From Luteimonas sp. S4-F44 (GTDB lineage: Bacteria > Pseudomonadota > Gammaproteobacteria > Xanthomonadales > Xanthomonadaceae), in NCBI RefSeq assembly GCF_022637415.1, contig NZ_CP093340.1, positions 1,488,001 through 1,552,000 of the forward strand: 64,000 nt of DNA, read 5' to 3'. Made by a program: the position numbers and the translations under genes. Below, piece by piece: positions 18,120 through 30,689 of this stretch. The notes under the pieces are model-generated. The model worked only from the letters and a program-made list of their open reading frames with translations. It ran no database searches and had not been told where the DNA came from. The stretch's first letter is position 1; each line of letters opens with the position of its first letter.

Positions 18120-19117
18120 GGTGCGGCTCTGCGCACGGCGATCGCCGCCGCGCCGAGCAGGCCGGCGTGCGGGTGCAGCACCGCCAGGCTCGGAACGCGG
18201 CCCATATTCGGCGAAAAGCGGCCCTTGTGTTCGAAGCGCTGGCGGAACCCCGAGTGGCGGATCGAGTCGAGCATCTTGGGCACCAGACCGCCGGTCAGGA
18301 ACACGCCGTCCCAGGCGCCGAGCGTCAGCACCAGATCGCCGGCGATCGCGCCGAACACGGCGCAGAAGATATCGACGGCGCGTGCGCACAGCGGGTCGCC
18401 GGCCTGCGCGCGGGTGGTCACGTCGGAGGGCTGCAGCGGGCCCGGGTCGACCCCGGCGATCTCGCAGAGCGCGTGGTGGATGTTGACCAGCCCCGGCCCG
18501 CAGATCAGCCGCTCGTTGGACACGCGCCCGAACTGCGCGCTGAGCCGTTCGAGGATGCGGGTTTCTTCCGGCGTGCCCGGCGGGAAGCTGACGTGGCCGC
18601 CTTCGGTCTCGAGCGGATAGTAGCGGCCGTCGCGGACCACCAGTCCACCCACGCCCAGCCCGGTGCCCGGGCCGATGACCGCGTAGGTGCACGGCGTGTC
18701 GGCGCGCTCGGGCACCGCCCACTGCACGCCGCCGATCGCGGTGTAGTCGCCGGGCTGCAGCAGCGGGATCGCCATCGCCTGCGCGGCGAAGTCGTTGACC
18801 AGTTCGACATCGTCCAGCCCCAGGCGCTCGCGGGTGCGCCGGCGCGAGATCACCCAGGGGTGATTGGTGATGCGCGCCTCGTCGCCGTCCACGCGTCCGG
18901 CCACGGCGAAGACGCCGCAGCGGATGCGCGCATCGCCGACGTGGCCGATCGCCTGCAGGTAGTGCTGGGCGGCGTCGGCCAGCGAGGGAAAATCAGCGAC
19001 CGCGAAGCCCTGCACGGTGTCGAGTTGCAGCGGCGTGGCGCTGGCGGTGTCGGCCAGCGCGAAGCGCGCGTTGGTGCCGCCGATGTCGGCGAGCAGGGCG
19101 AGTGAAGCGTCGGTCAC
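18116..19117 (-). CDS. glk: Glucokinase
   Basis: A 333-residue bacterial Glk-type glucokinase (ROK-unrelated family) that makes glucose 6-phosphate with ATP. Visible motifs are LLADIGGTNARFALAD (phosphate-binding loop), ELVNDFAAQA with the catalytic Asp, VIGPGTGLGVGG, and TEGGHVSFPPG. GTG at 19117 overlaps the zwf TGA as GTGA, and the gene's own stop overlaps pgl in the same way. It would phosphorylate the free glucose released by the GH3 enzyme and other periplasmic glycosidases once the sugar has been imported. Confidence 0.93.
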   Translation of the reverse strand: MTDASLALLADIGGTNARFALADTASATPLQLDTVQGFAVADFPSLADAAQHYLQAIGHVGDARIRCGVFAVAGRVDGDEARITNHPWVISRRRTRERLGLDDVELVNDFAAQAMAIPLLQPGDYTAIGGVQWAVPERADTPCTYAVIGPGTGLGVGGLVVRDGRYYPLETEGGHVSFPPGTPEETRILERLSAQFGRVSNERLICGPGLVNIHHALCEIAGVDPGPLQPSDVTTRAQAGDPLCARAVDIFCAVFGAIAGDLVLTLGAWDGVFLTGGLVPKMLDSIRHSGFRQRFEHKGRFSPNMGRVPSLAVLHPHAGLLGAAAIAVRRAAP

Positions 19118-20529
19118 GACTTGCGTCCGTTGTGCGTGGTCAGGGTGCGCGGGAGGAACGGCACGGCCTCGGCCGGTCCCCACGACCCGGCCGGATAGTC
19201 ATGGACCGGCGTGCCGGCCTGGCGCCAGGCGTCGCTGACGCTGTCGATCCAGCGCCACTGGGCCTCGACCTCGTCGTCGCGCACGAACAGCGTCTGGTCG
19301 CCCTTGAGCGCGTCGATCATCAACCGCTCGTAGGCGATGCGGCGCTTGGGCGGCAGCATCGCCAGGTCCAGCGACATCGGCTGCAGCTCGTTGGCGCTCC
19401 ATTCCGAAGCCGCCAGGCTGCCCATCAGGCCGAGTTCGATGGTCTCTTCGGGCTGCAGCCGCACCCGCAACTGGTTGGCGCGGGCGCGTTTGCGCTCGTC
19501 GGCGCCGAACAGCCAGTGGGTGACCGGCTTGAAGGTCACCACGACCTCGGTGGTGCGCGAGGGCATGCGCTTGCCGGTCACCAGCCGGAACGGAACGCCG
19601 GCCCAGCGCCAGTTGTCGATCCAGGCACGCAGGCCGACGAAGGTCTCGACATCATCACGGTGATTGAAGCCCTTGACCGCGCGGCCGTCGACCACGCCGT
19701 CGCGGTAGCGGCCGCGGATGCTGTCGGCGTCGGCGGCCGACGGGGTCATGGGGCGCAGCGCGCGCAGCACCTTGCGCTTCTCGTCGCGGATCGAATCGGG
19801 GTCCATCGCCGCCGGCGGCTCCATCGCGATCAGCGCGAGCAGCTGCAGCATGTGGTTCTGCACCATGTCGCGCAGCGCGCCGTAGTCGGCGTAGTAGCCC
19901 TCGCGGCCGTCCACACCGGCGGTCTCGGCGACGATGATGTCGACCGACTCGATCCAGCGCCGTTCCCAGACCGCCTCGAACAGCGTGTTGCCCAGCCGCA
20001 GCGCCAGCAGGTTCTGCACCGGCGCCTTGCCCAGGTAATGGTCGATGCGGAAGATCCGCGACTCGTCGAGCGCGGCCTTGAGGGTGGCGTCGATCTCGCG
20101 GGCGCTGGCCAGGTCGTGACCGATCGGCTTTTCGAGCACCAGGCGCGACGGCGGCTCGAGCAGGCCGGCGGCCTTCAGGCCGCGGCAGGCGGAGGCAAAG
20201 AGGTTGGGCGGCGTGGAAAGGTAGCTGACGGCCGGGCGGTCGGCGAACGGCGAGAGCGCCTGCGCCATGGCCGCGGGGTCGGACAGGTCGGCGGGCACGT
20301 AGCGCACCCGGCGCAGCAGTTCGTCCAGCGTGGCGGCCTCGTAGTCGTCGCCCAGGCGCTCGCGCAACCAGCCGCGGAAGCTCTCGTCGTCGTGCTCGCT
20401 GCGCGCGATCGCCACGACCCGGAAGTCGGCCGGCAGCAGCCGGTCGCGCAGCAGGTGCAGCAGGGACGGGAACAGGTAACGTTGCGCCAGATCGCCGGTG
20501 GCGCCAAACAGCAGCAGAGTGTCGTGCAT
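19114..20529 (-). CDS. zwf: Glucose-6-phosphate 1-dehydrogenase
   Basis: A 471-residue NAD(P)-dependent dehydrogenase that oxidises glucose 6-phosphate to 6-phosphogluconolactone, the entry to the Entner-Doudoroff and pentose-phosphate routes. The N-terminal Rossmann motif is FGATGDLAQRYLFPSL, and the active-site RIDHYLGK is intact, with EKPIGHD before it. ATG at 20529 begins MHDTLLLFG directly before the Rossmann strand; the longer open frame is upstream DNA. It heads the minus-strand operon and is divergent from the sugar ABC ATPase gene, with a LacI-type operator between them. That regulator could affect either direction. Confidence 0.95.
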   Translation of the reverse strand: MHDTLLLFGATGDLAQRYLFPSLLHLLRDRLLPADFRVVAIARSEHDDESFRGWLRERLGDDYEAATLDELLRRVRYVPADLSDPAAMAQALSPFADRPAVSYLSTPPNLFASACRGLKAAGLLEPPSRLVLEKPIGHDLASAREIDATLKAALDESRIFRIDHYLGKAPVQNLLALRLGNTLFEAVWERRWIESVDIIVAETAGVDGREGYYADYGALRDMVQNHMLQLLALIAMEPPAAMDPDSIRDEKRKVLRALRPMTPSAADADSIRGRYRDGVVDGRAVKGFNHRDDVETFVGLRAWIDNWRWAGVPFRLVTGKRMPSRTTEVVVTFKPVTHWLFGADERKRARANQLRVRLQPEETIELGLMGSLAASEWSANELQPMSLDLAMLPPKRRIAYERLMIDALKGDQTLFVRDDEVEAQWRWIDSVSDAWRQAGTPVHDYPAGSWGPAEAVPFLPRTLTTHNGRKS

Positions 20530-20689
20530 GGACGCCTGGTTCGCCTCGTGTTCACGGAAGGGGAATCGTGAAGTGTGTCGTGCAATCGCCCGGAACCGCA
20601 ATGCCCGTCGTCGCGCGTGCCCGCGCGGCGACGGACCGGCCGGCGCGCGCGGCGGCGATCGCGGTTGCTGAGGCGATCGCCGACTGGCG

Positions 20690-20703
20690 TGTAAACGATT
20701 ACA
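20690..20703. promoter_or_regulatory. LacI/GalR-type operator between zwf and the sugar ABC ATPase
   Basis: TGTAAACGATTACA is a near-perfect 14-bp palindrome with a central CG, extended by GGC and GCC arms (20687-20708). It is the LacI/GalR operator type. It differs from the site at 933-946 only by a symmetric T/A exchange at positions 3 and 12. It lies 95 bases before the ATPase start and 161 before zwf. The rest of the 268-base gap shows no clear promoter hexamers. Confidence 0.75.
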
Positions 20704-20797
20704 TGCCAGAATAGCGTATTGCGTCCTCGATGCACGGCCCGGCCGCGGCATCGTTCACACGCCTCCAATCACGATCCATCCGACAGCGGGAGACGCC

Positions 20798-21886
20798 ATG
20801 GCGAAGGTGCGGTTCGACGCGGTACGCAAGGTCTATCCCAATGGGTACGTGGGCGTGGCGGGCGCCAGTTTCGAAGTCGCCGACGGCGAACTACTGGTGC
20901 TGGTCGGGCCGTCGGGTTGCGGCAAGTCCACGCTGCTGCGGATGGTCGCCGGCCTGGAGGCGATCAGCAGCGGCACGCTGACCATCGGCGATCGGGTGGT
21001 CAACGACGTCGCGCCCAAGGACCGCGACATCGCGATGGTGTTCCAGAGCTACGCGCTGTACCCGCACATGAGCGTGGCCGAGAACCTCGCCTTCGGGCTG
21101 AAGCTGCGCGGCCAGGACAAGGCCGACATCGCCGCGCGCGTGGCCGAGGCCGCCCGCGTGCTGGAGCTCGACAAGGTGCTCGACCGCAAGCCGGGGCAGC
21201 TGTCGGGTGGCCAGCGCCAGCGCGTCGCGCTGGGCCGGGCGCTGGTGCGCCAGCCGCAGGTGTTCCTGCTCGACGAGCCGTTGTCCAATCTCGACGCCAA
21301 GCTGCGTGCCGGCATGCGCGTGGAGATCGCGCGGCTGCACCGCGCGCTGGGCACCACCATGATCTACGTCACCCACGACCAGATCGAGGCGATGACGCTG
21401 GGCCAGCGCATCGTGGTACTCAAGGATGGGCAGATCCAGCAGATCGACACCCCGATGGCGCTTTACGAAAAGCCCGCCAACCTGTTCGTGGCGACCTTCC
21501 TCGGCAGTCCGGCGATGAACGTGCTGCGCGGCCGTCTGCAGCACGGCGAGGCCGGCTGGGGGCTGGCGCTGGCCGATGGCACGGTGCTGGCGCTGGGCGC
21601 GGCCGGGCTGCCGACGGCCTGGGCCGGCCGCGAGGTCGATCTGGGCATCCGTCCCGAGCATCTGGTGCCGGCCGAGGCCGCCGAAGCCGGCCTGGCGCCG
21701 GTGGTGGAGGTGGTCGAGGCGGTGGGCAGCGAAGTCTTCGTGAATCTGCGCCTGGGCGATCGCGCGCTGATCGCCCGGCTGCCGCCCGACCGGGTGCCGG
21801 TGCCGGGCGAGACCCTGCCGCTGTCGGTCCCAGCCGGGCGCGTGCACGCCTTTGACATCGAGACCGGGGCCCGCCTGGTGCCCTAA
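20798..21886 (+). CDS. Sugar ABC transporter ATP-binding protein, MalK/UgpC type
   Basis: A 362-residue ATPase of the CUT1 sugar-transporter class (MsiK/UgpC/MalK). It shows Walker A (GPSGCGKST), the Q-loop VFQSYALYPHMSV, signature LSGGQRQR, Walker B VFLLDEPLSNLDAK and the H-loop YVTHDQIEAM. A C-terminal TOBE/regulatory domain follows (about 240-362, DLGIRPEHL). No permease or binding-protein gene is adjacent. The only permeases in the window that lack an ATPase are at 3977-5697. A shared operator type supports the pairing. One MsiK-like ATPase can also serve several sugar importers, so other partners are possible. Confidence 0.9.
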   Translation: MAKVRFDAVRKVYPNGYVGVAGASFEVADGELLVLVGPSGCGKSTLLRMVAGLEAISSGTLTIGDRVVNDVAPKDRDIAMVFQSYALYPHMSVAENLAFGLKLRGQDKADIAARVAEAARVLELDKVLDRKPGQLSGGQRQRVALGRALVRQPQVFLLDEPLSNLDAKLRAGMRVEIARLHRALGTTMIYVTHDQIEAMTLGQRIVVLKDGQIQQIDTPMALYEKPANLFVATFLGSPAMNVLRGRLQHGEAGWGLALADGTVLALGAAGLPTAWAGREVDLGIRPEHLVPAEAAEAGLAPVVEVVEAVGSEVFVNLRLGDRALIARLPPDRVPVPGETLPLSVPAGRVHAFDIETGARLVP

Positions 21887-22091
21887 TCGCGGCGTCCCGC
21901 GACCCAACGGGCCCAAGCGCGGCGCCGGGCCGGCGGCGCGATCCCGGGTCGCTGGCTATACTGGCCGCTTGCGCGCGCGCGGCGCGCGGCCCGTCGTGCG
22001 TCAGCATCGCCGGGCCCGGAGGCCGCGTGCGTCCCCGCCGTTCCACGATCCGGCGCCGGCCCGCCGGCGCCACGAGGCCCCCGACGCCCGC

Positions 22092-25000
22092 ATGCGCCTG
22101 TCCACGATCAAGCTCGCCGGTTTCAAGTCCTTCGTCGACCCGACCACGTTGCACCTGCCGACGAACATGACCGGCGTGGTCGGGCCGAACGGTTGCGGCA
22201 AGTCCAACATCATCGACGCGGTGCGCTGGGTCATGGGCGAGTCCTCGGCCAGCCGCCTGCGCGGCGATTCGCTGACCGACGTGATCTTCGCCGGGTCGAC
22301 CGCGCGCAAGCCGGTGTCCCAGGCGATGGTCGAGCTGATCTTCGACAACAGCGACCACACCATCAGCGGCGAGTTTGCCGCGTTCAACGAGATCTCGGTC
22401 AAGCGCACCGTCAGCCGCGATGGCCAGAGCGGCTACTACCTCAACGGCACCAAGTGCCGCCGCCGCGACATCACCGACCTGTTCCTGGGCACGGGCCTGG
22501 GCCCGCGCAGCTACTCGATCATCGAGCAGGGCATGATCAGCCAGGTCATCGACGCCAAGCCCGAAGACCTGCGCATCTACCTCGAGGAAGCGGCCGGCAT
22601 CTCCAAGTACAAGGAGCGCCGCAAGGAGACCGAGACCCGGATCCGGCATACCCGCGAGAACCTCGAGCGGCTGGGCGACCTGCGCGAGGAGGTCGGCAAG
22701 CAGTTGCAGCACCTGGCCCGCCAGGCCCGTCAGGCCGAGCAATACACCGCGATCCAGGCTGAGCGCAGGATCCGCGACGCCGAGTGGAAGGCGCTGGAAT
22801 GGCGCACGCTCGATTCGCGCCTGCGCGCGCTGCGCGAGGGCCTGGCGCAGGAGGAAACCCGGCTCGAGCAGCTGATCGCCGAGCAGCGCGAAGCCGAGCG
22901 CGAGCTCGAGACCGGACGCGAGCGTCGCCACGAGGCCGCCGAGGCGCTCAACCGCGCCCAGGCCGAGAGCTACGAAGTCAGCGGTGCGCTCGCGCGGATC
23001 GAGCAGCAGATCCAGCACCAGCGCGAACTGTCGGCGCGGCTGCTCAAGGCGCGTGACGAGGCCCAGGCGCAGCTGGCCGAGATCGGTGCGCATATCGACC
23101 AGGACCAGGTGCGGCTCGACACCCTGCACGAGCACATCGCCGAGGCCGAACCGCAACTGGCGCAGCTGCAGGACGAGGACGCGATCCGCCAGGACGCACT
23201 GCGCGATGCCGAGACCGCGCTCGCCGACTGGCAGGCCCGCTGGGAGGCGCACAACCGCGAGCAGGGCGAGGCCGCGCGTGCCGGTGATGTGGAGCGTACG
23301 CGTGTCGACTATCTCGACCGCCAGGCGCTGGAAGCCGGGCGCCGCCGCGAACAATTGCAGGCCGAGCGCGATGGCCTCGACCTCGATGCGCTGAACGAGG
23401 CGTTCGAGGACATCCAGCTCCGCCACGAAGATCAGAAGGCCGCCCTCGACACGCTCGGCGAGTCGCTGGAGGCGCGCAAGGAGGCGGCCGTCGAACTGCA
23501 GGACGCCCAGCGCGTCGCGCAGGAGGAACTGTCGGGCGTACGCAAGCGCGCGCAGGAGGCCCGCGGCCGGCTGGCGTCGCTGGAGACGCTGCAGCACGCG
23601 GCGCTCGGGCAGGAGCAGGGCGCGGCGGTCGAATGGCTGCGCCAGCGCGGGCTCGATTCGGCCGCGCGCGTGGGCGAGCGGCTGCGCGTGGAGGCCGGCT
23701 GGGAGTTCGCGGTCGAGAGCGCGCTGGGCCAGCTGATCGAGGGCGTGCTGGTCGACGGCGACGGGGTGCCCGCCGATCTGGTCGACGCGCTCGGCGAGCT
23801 GGGCGAGAGCCGCCTGGCGCTGGTCGCCGCCGACGAGGCGTCGGCGCAGTTCGCGCCGACCTCGCTCGCGGCCCGGGTGCAGGGTCCGCTGGCGATCCGG
23901 CGGCTGCTCGCGCGTCTGCATGTCGCCGACACCCTGGACCAGGCGCGCGCGCTGCAGGCCGGGCTGGGCGAACACGATTCGGTCATCACCCGCAGCGGCG
24001 AGCGCTTGGGCGCGGGCTGGGTGCGGGTGTCGCGCTCGGGCGCGGCCAAGCAGGGCGCACTGCTGCGCGAGCGCGAGATCCAGGCGCTGCGCGAGGAGAT
24101 CGCCGCGCTGCAGGACCAGGAACACGAACTGGAGCGCGGCCTCGCCAGCGGCCGCGACCGCTTGCTCGCCGCCGAACAGCAGCGCGAAGAGGCGCAGCGC
24201 GCGCTGTACCTGGCGCACCGCGGTGTGTCCGAACTCGCCGGCCAGGTGCAGAGCCAGCAGGGCCGGGTCGAGGCCGCGCGCACCCGGATCGCGCGCATCG
24301 ATGCCGAGCTCGCGCAACTCGACGAGACCCTGGCCCAGGCCGCGCAGCAGGCACGCGAAGCGCGCGCCCGGCTCGAGGACGCGGTCGGCAGCATGGGCGA
24401 CCTGGAGACCGCGCGTGCTGCGCTCGAAGCCGAGCGCCGCAGCCTGACCGAGGCCCGGGACGCCGCCCGCGCGGCCGCGCGCGAATCCCGCGATACCGCG
24501 CATGCGCTCGCGTTGACGCTCGAGTCGCAGCGCGCGCAGGTCGCCTCGCTGACCCAGGCGTTGGCGCGCATGGGCGGCCAGCGCGGCCAGCTCGACAACC
24601 GCCTGGGCGAACTGTCGGCGCAGCTGGCCGGCGGCGACTCGCCGGTCGAGGCGCTCGAGGACCAGCGCCAGGTCGCACTGGAGGAACGCGTGCGCACCGA
24701 GCAGGCATTGGCGCAGGCGCGCTCGGCGGTTGAAGGTATCGACAACGAACTGCGCACCTACGAGCAGGTCCGCCAGCAGCGCGACGCGCAGGCGCTGACC
24801 CAGCGCGAGGCGATCGGGCAGCGCCGGCTCGACCAGCAGGCACTGGTCATCGCTGCCGACCAGCTCGCCGCCCAGGTCGTGGAGGCCGGTTTCGTCGTCG
24901 ACGACGTGCTGGGCGGCCTCGACGACGCGGCCAATGCCAAGGACTGGGAGAAGATGGTCGCCGACTTCGATGCGCGCCTGCGGCGCCTGGAGCCGGTGAA

Positions 25001-25604
25001 TCTAGCGGCGATCGCGGAGCATGCCGAGGCCGCGCAGCGCAAGGAATACCTCGACGCCCAGGACGCCGATCTGACCGGCGCACTGGACACGCTGGAAGAG
25101 GCGATCCGCAAGATCGACCGCGAGACCCGCGGCCGGTTCAAGGACACCTTCGACCGGGTCAACGCCGGCGTGCAGGCGCTGTATCCGCGCCTGTTCGGCG
25201 GCGGCCACGCTTACCTGGAGCTGACCGGCGACGACCTGCTCGACACCGGCGTGGCGATCATGGCCCGTCCGCCCGGCAAGCGCGTGTCCAACATCTCGCT
25301 GCTGTCGGGCGGCGAGAAGGCGATGACCGCCGTGGCCCTGGTGTTCTCCATCTTCCAGCTCAATCCGGCGCCGTTCTGCCTGCTCGACGAGGTCGACGCG
25401 CCGCTCGACGAGGCCAATGTCGGCCGCTTCACCGCGATGGTCCGCGAGATGAGCGAGCAGGTGCAGTTCCTGTTCGTCAGCCACAACAAGGCGACGATGG
25501 AAGCCGCATCCCAACTCAGTGGCGTTACCATGCGCGAGCCGGGCGTCAGCCGCCTGGTGTCTGTCGATCTTGCCGAAGCCACGCGACTGGCCGGCGCCGC
25601 CTAG
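22092..25604 (+). CDS. smc: Chromosome segregation protein SMC
   Basis: A 1170-residue SMC ATPase that organises and helps separate chromosomes. The N-terminal head has GFKSFVDPT and Walker A GPNGCGKSN (about 32-40). Two long Glu/Ala/Arg-rich coiled coils (about 170-500 and 670-1000) flank the hinge (about 520-660). The C-terminal head holds the signature LLSGGEKAMTAVAL, Walker B FCLLDEVDAPLDEANVGRF and the switch region FLFVSHNKATME. ATG at 22092 gives the canonical MRLSTIKLAGFKSF start; upstream open frame is discarded. A TATACT hexamer at 21957-21962 is a possible -10. zipA follows after 13 bases. Confidence 0.96.
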   Translation: MRLSTIKLAGFKSFVDPTTLHLPTNMTGVVGPNGCGKSNIIDAVRWVMGESSASRLRGDSLTDVIFAGSTARKPVSQAMVELIFDNSDHTISGEFAAFNEISVKRTVSRDGQSGYYLNGTKCRRRDITDLFLGTGLGPRSYSIIEQGMISQVIDAKPEDLRIYLEEAAGISKYKERRKETETRIRHTRENLERLGDLREEVGKQLQHLARQARQAEQYTAIQAERRIRDAEWKALEWRTLDSRLRALREGLAQEETRLEQLIAEQREAERELETGRERRHEAAEALNRAQAESYEVSGALARIEQQIQHQRELSARLLKARDEAQAQLAEIGAHIDQDQVRLDTLHEHIAEAEPQLAQLQDEDAIRQDALRDAETALADWQARWEAHNREQGEAARAGDVERTRVDYLDRQALEAGRRREQLQAERDGLDLDALNEAFEDIQLRHEDQKAALDTLGESLEARKEAAVELQDAQRVAQEELSGVRKRAQEARGRLASLETLQHAALGQEQGAAVEWLRQRGLDSAARVGERLRVEAGWEFAVESALGQLIEGVLVDGDGVPADLVDALGELGESRLALVAADEASAQFAPTSLAARVQGPLAIRRLLARLHVADTLDQARALQAGLGEHDSVITRSGERLGAGWVRVSRSGAAKQGALLREREIQALREEIAALQDQEHELERGLASGRDRLLAAEQQREEAQRALYLAHRGVSELAGQVQSQQGRVEAARTRIARIDAELAQLDETLAQAAQQAREARARLEDAVGSMGDLETARAALEAERRSLTEARDAARAAARESRDTAHALALTLESQRAQVASLTQALARMGGQRGQLDNRLGELSAQLAGGDSPVEALEDQRQVALEERVRTEQALAQARSAVEGIDNELRTYEQVRQQRDAQALTQREAIGQRRLDQQALVIAADQLAAQVVEAGFVVDDVLGGLDDAANAKDWEKMVADFDARLRRLEPVNLAAIAEHAEAAQRKEYLDAQDADLTGALDTLEEAIRKIDRETRGRFKDTFDRVNAGVQALYPRLFGGGHAYLELTGDDLLDTGVAIMARPPGKRVSNISLLSGGEKAMTAVALVFSIFQLNPAPFCLLDEVDAPLDEANVGRFTAMVREMSEQVQFLFVSHNKATMEAASQLSGVTMREPGVSRLVSVDLAEATRLAGAA

Positions 25605-25617
25605 GAGAACACCGCCA

Positions 25618-26364
25618 ATGACCGATGAGTGGATGCTGCGTATCGGAATCATCGTCGCCGGCGCGCTGCTGATGGCGGCGATCTGGTACTTCGGGACGCG
25701 CCCGCGCGGCGGACAGGGACGGCGCATCGCGCCTGCCGAGGACGCACGACGCGAGCCGACGCTCGGCGCGCAGCTCGAGCGCGAACTGGGCGAGGGCGAC
25801 CCGGCGCAGGCGCCGGGCGACGGCGACGTGGTGCAGGCGGAGATGGATCTGCTCGACCGCACCGTTGGTACCGTCTCGCCCAACAGCGAACTGGGCAAGC
25901 GCAACACCGACGACTTCGACAAGATCGTCACGCTCTACATCGCCGCGCGTGCGGGCAATGTGCTGCGCGGGCCGGACATCGTGGTCGCGGCCGAGAAGAC
26001 CGGCCTGACCTACGGGCACATGAACGTATTCCACCGCCTCGTCGACGGCCATCCCGAGCGCGGACCGATCTTCAGCGTCGCCAACATCCGCAGCCCCGGC
26101 AGTTTCGAGATGGCCGAGATCCAGACCATGGAAACGCCGGCGATCGCGTTCTTCCTGACCCTGCCGGCGCCGGTCCGTGCGCTCGATGCCTGGGACACGA
26201 TGCTGCCGACCGCCGAGCGCATGGCCGAACTGCTCGACGGCGTGTTGCTCGACGAACAGCGCAACGCCCTGGGCCGCCAGCGCGTCGCCGGCCTGCGCGA
26301 CGAACTGCGCGCCTGGGACCGCGAACGCGACGCGCCGCCGGTGACCCGCAGCCCGCGCTGGTGA
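25618..26364 (+). CDS. zipA: Cell division protein ZipA
   Basis: A 248-residue protein with an N-terminal membrane anchor (about residues 7-25, IGIIVAGALLMAAIWYFG), a charged/disordered linker, and a C-terminal FtsZ-binding domain (about 105-240). That domain has IVTLYIAARAG, GLTYGHMNVFHR, FSVANIRSPGSFE and TPAIAFFLTLP. It tethers the FtsZ ring to the inner membrane. AGGAGA at 25603-25608 overlaps the smc stop and serves the ATG at 25618, so the two genes form one unit. The smc-zipA-ligA order is common in this family. Confidence 0.93.
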   Translation: MTDEWMLRIGIIVAGALLMAAIWYFGTRPRGGQGRRIAPAEDARREPTLGAQLERELGEGDPAQAPGDGDVVQAEMDLLDRTVGTVSPNSELGKRNTDDFDKIVTLYIAARAGNVLRGPDIVVAAEKTGLTYGHMNVFHRLVDGHPERGPIFSVANIRSPGSFEMAEIQTMETPAIAFFLTLPAPVRALDAWDTMLPTAERMAELLDGVLLDEQRNALGRQRVAGLRDELRAWDRERDAPPVTRSPRW

Positions 26365-26394
26365 CCGTGCGCGGATGTCGATCCGGGGGATTGA

Positions 26395-29993
<3,599 letters not shown>

Positions 29994-30047
29994 CCCTTCG
30001 CTTTGCCGTTGCTGTTGCTCTGCTGTTGCCTTTGCTGTGGCTTTTCC

Positions 30048-30232
30048 ATCGAGCCGTAAAGCGAGCCGAGCACCGGAGCCTGGCGCGGCCGGAGAGCAGC
30101 CCTTGTCTGAGCGTAGCGAGTTTGGGCTGCGTGCCGCGCCAGGCGAGGCGCGAAGGGGACCGCCGCGGCTTCGTGCGGCGGATCGCGTCCGGCGACGGCG
30201 GTTTTGCTTACTTTTACCAAGACAAAAGTAAG
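30048..30232 (+). repeat. Structured intergenic element, copy 1
   Basis: A 185-base element with an outer stem of 12 bp (GCCTGGCGCGGC at 30078-30089 with GCCGCGCCAGGC at 30133-30144). The inner stem is 7 bp (GCAGCCC 30096-30102, GGGCTGC 30124-30130), and a 3' hairpin CTTACTTTT/AAAAGTAAG lies at 30207-30232. A second copy lies inverted at 30352-30539. The outer and 3' stems differ in sequence between copies but keep pairing. A GC-only hairpin follows at 30233-30251, and 30252-30332 shows nothing else. Confidence 0.8.
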
Positions 30233-30351
30233 CCGCGCGCGTCGCGCGCGGAAGCTGTGGACTTGATCCTGTTTTCCGCGTTCTCAGAACAGCCCAAGCA
30301 AACAGCCAATGCCAAGGCCGGTGCACGGCTTTCGCCCGCTGTGCGGGCGAG

Positions 30352-30539
30352 TTTCTTTTGGAGGGACCCAAAAGAAACCAAAAGGTCCTTTCGCCGGACG
30401 CGATCCGCCGCGATACCGCCGCGGCGGTCCCCTGCGCTTCTCGGACGACGGGGCACGCAGCCCAAACTCGCTGCGCTCAGACAAGGGCTGCTCTTCGACC
30501 CCGTCGTCCTGCGATGCTCGGCTCGCTTTACGGCTCGAT
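30352..30539 (-). repeat. Structured intergenic element, copy 2 (inverted)
   Basis: On the minus strand this copy repeats copy 1: ATCGAGCCGTAAAGCGAGCC, an outer stem (11 bp; 30443-30453 with 30499-30509), the constant inner stem (30457-30463 with 30485-30491), the GGGGACCGCCGCGG block, and a terminal hairpin TTTCTTTTGG/CCAAAAGAAA (30352-30377). The outer stem is GGACGACGGGG here, unrelated to copy 1 but still paired. A further hairpin, CGCCCGC/GCGGGCG, lies at 30333-30349. Confidence 0.8.
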
Positions 30540-30553
30540 ACATCAAAAGCGCG

Positions 30554-30598
30554 AAGCCAAAGCCAAAGCCAGAGCCGAACCAGAGCCGAACCAGAGCG
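30554..30598 (+). repeat. Short degenerate AGCC-AA/AGCC-GAACCAG tract
   Basis: Three AGCCA(A/G) hexamers are followed by two AGCCGAACCAG units. The pyrimidine-rich mirror of this kind of sequence lies before copy 1 at 30001-30047. Both look like variable edges of the structured element. Confidence 0.5.
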
Positions 30599-30677
30599 CT
30601 GACGTTTGGCGAGGCGGGCAGGGCCAAGCGCGAACGGCTCCCCGAGCCTGCCCAACGGCAATCCAACGCCCTCGAAC

Positions 30678-30683
30678 TACAAT
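30678..30683 (+). promoter_or_regulatory. -10 hexamer placing the mtnA transcript start at its ATG
   Basis: TACAAT at 30678-30683 is followed after 6 bases by the mtnA ATG, the same geometry as at ligA. No Shine-Dalgarno sequence is visible, which fits a leaderless transcript. The -35 region is not obvious. Confidence 0.5.
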
Positions 30684-30689
30684 GACGCC

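Noticed and set aside
21420..24503. A 1027-codon minus-strand open frame opposite smc
   Set aside because: It is a Leu/Arg/Ala-rich shadow of the coiled-coil codons, with no start signal or domain.
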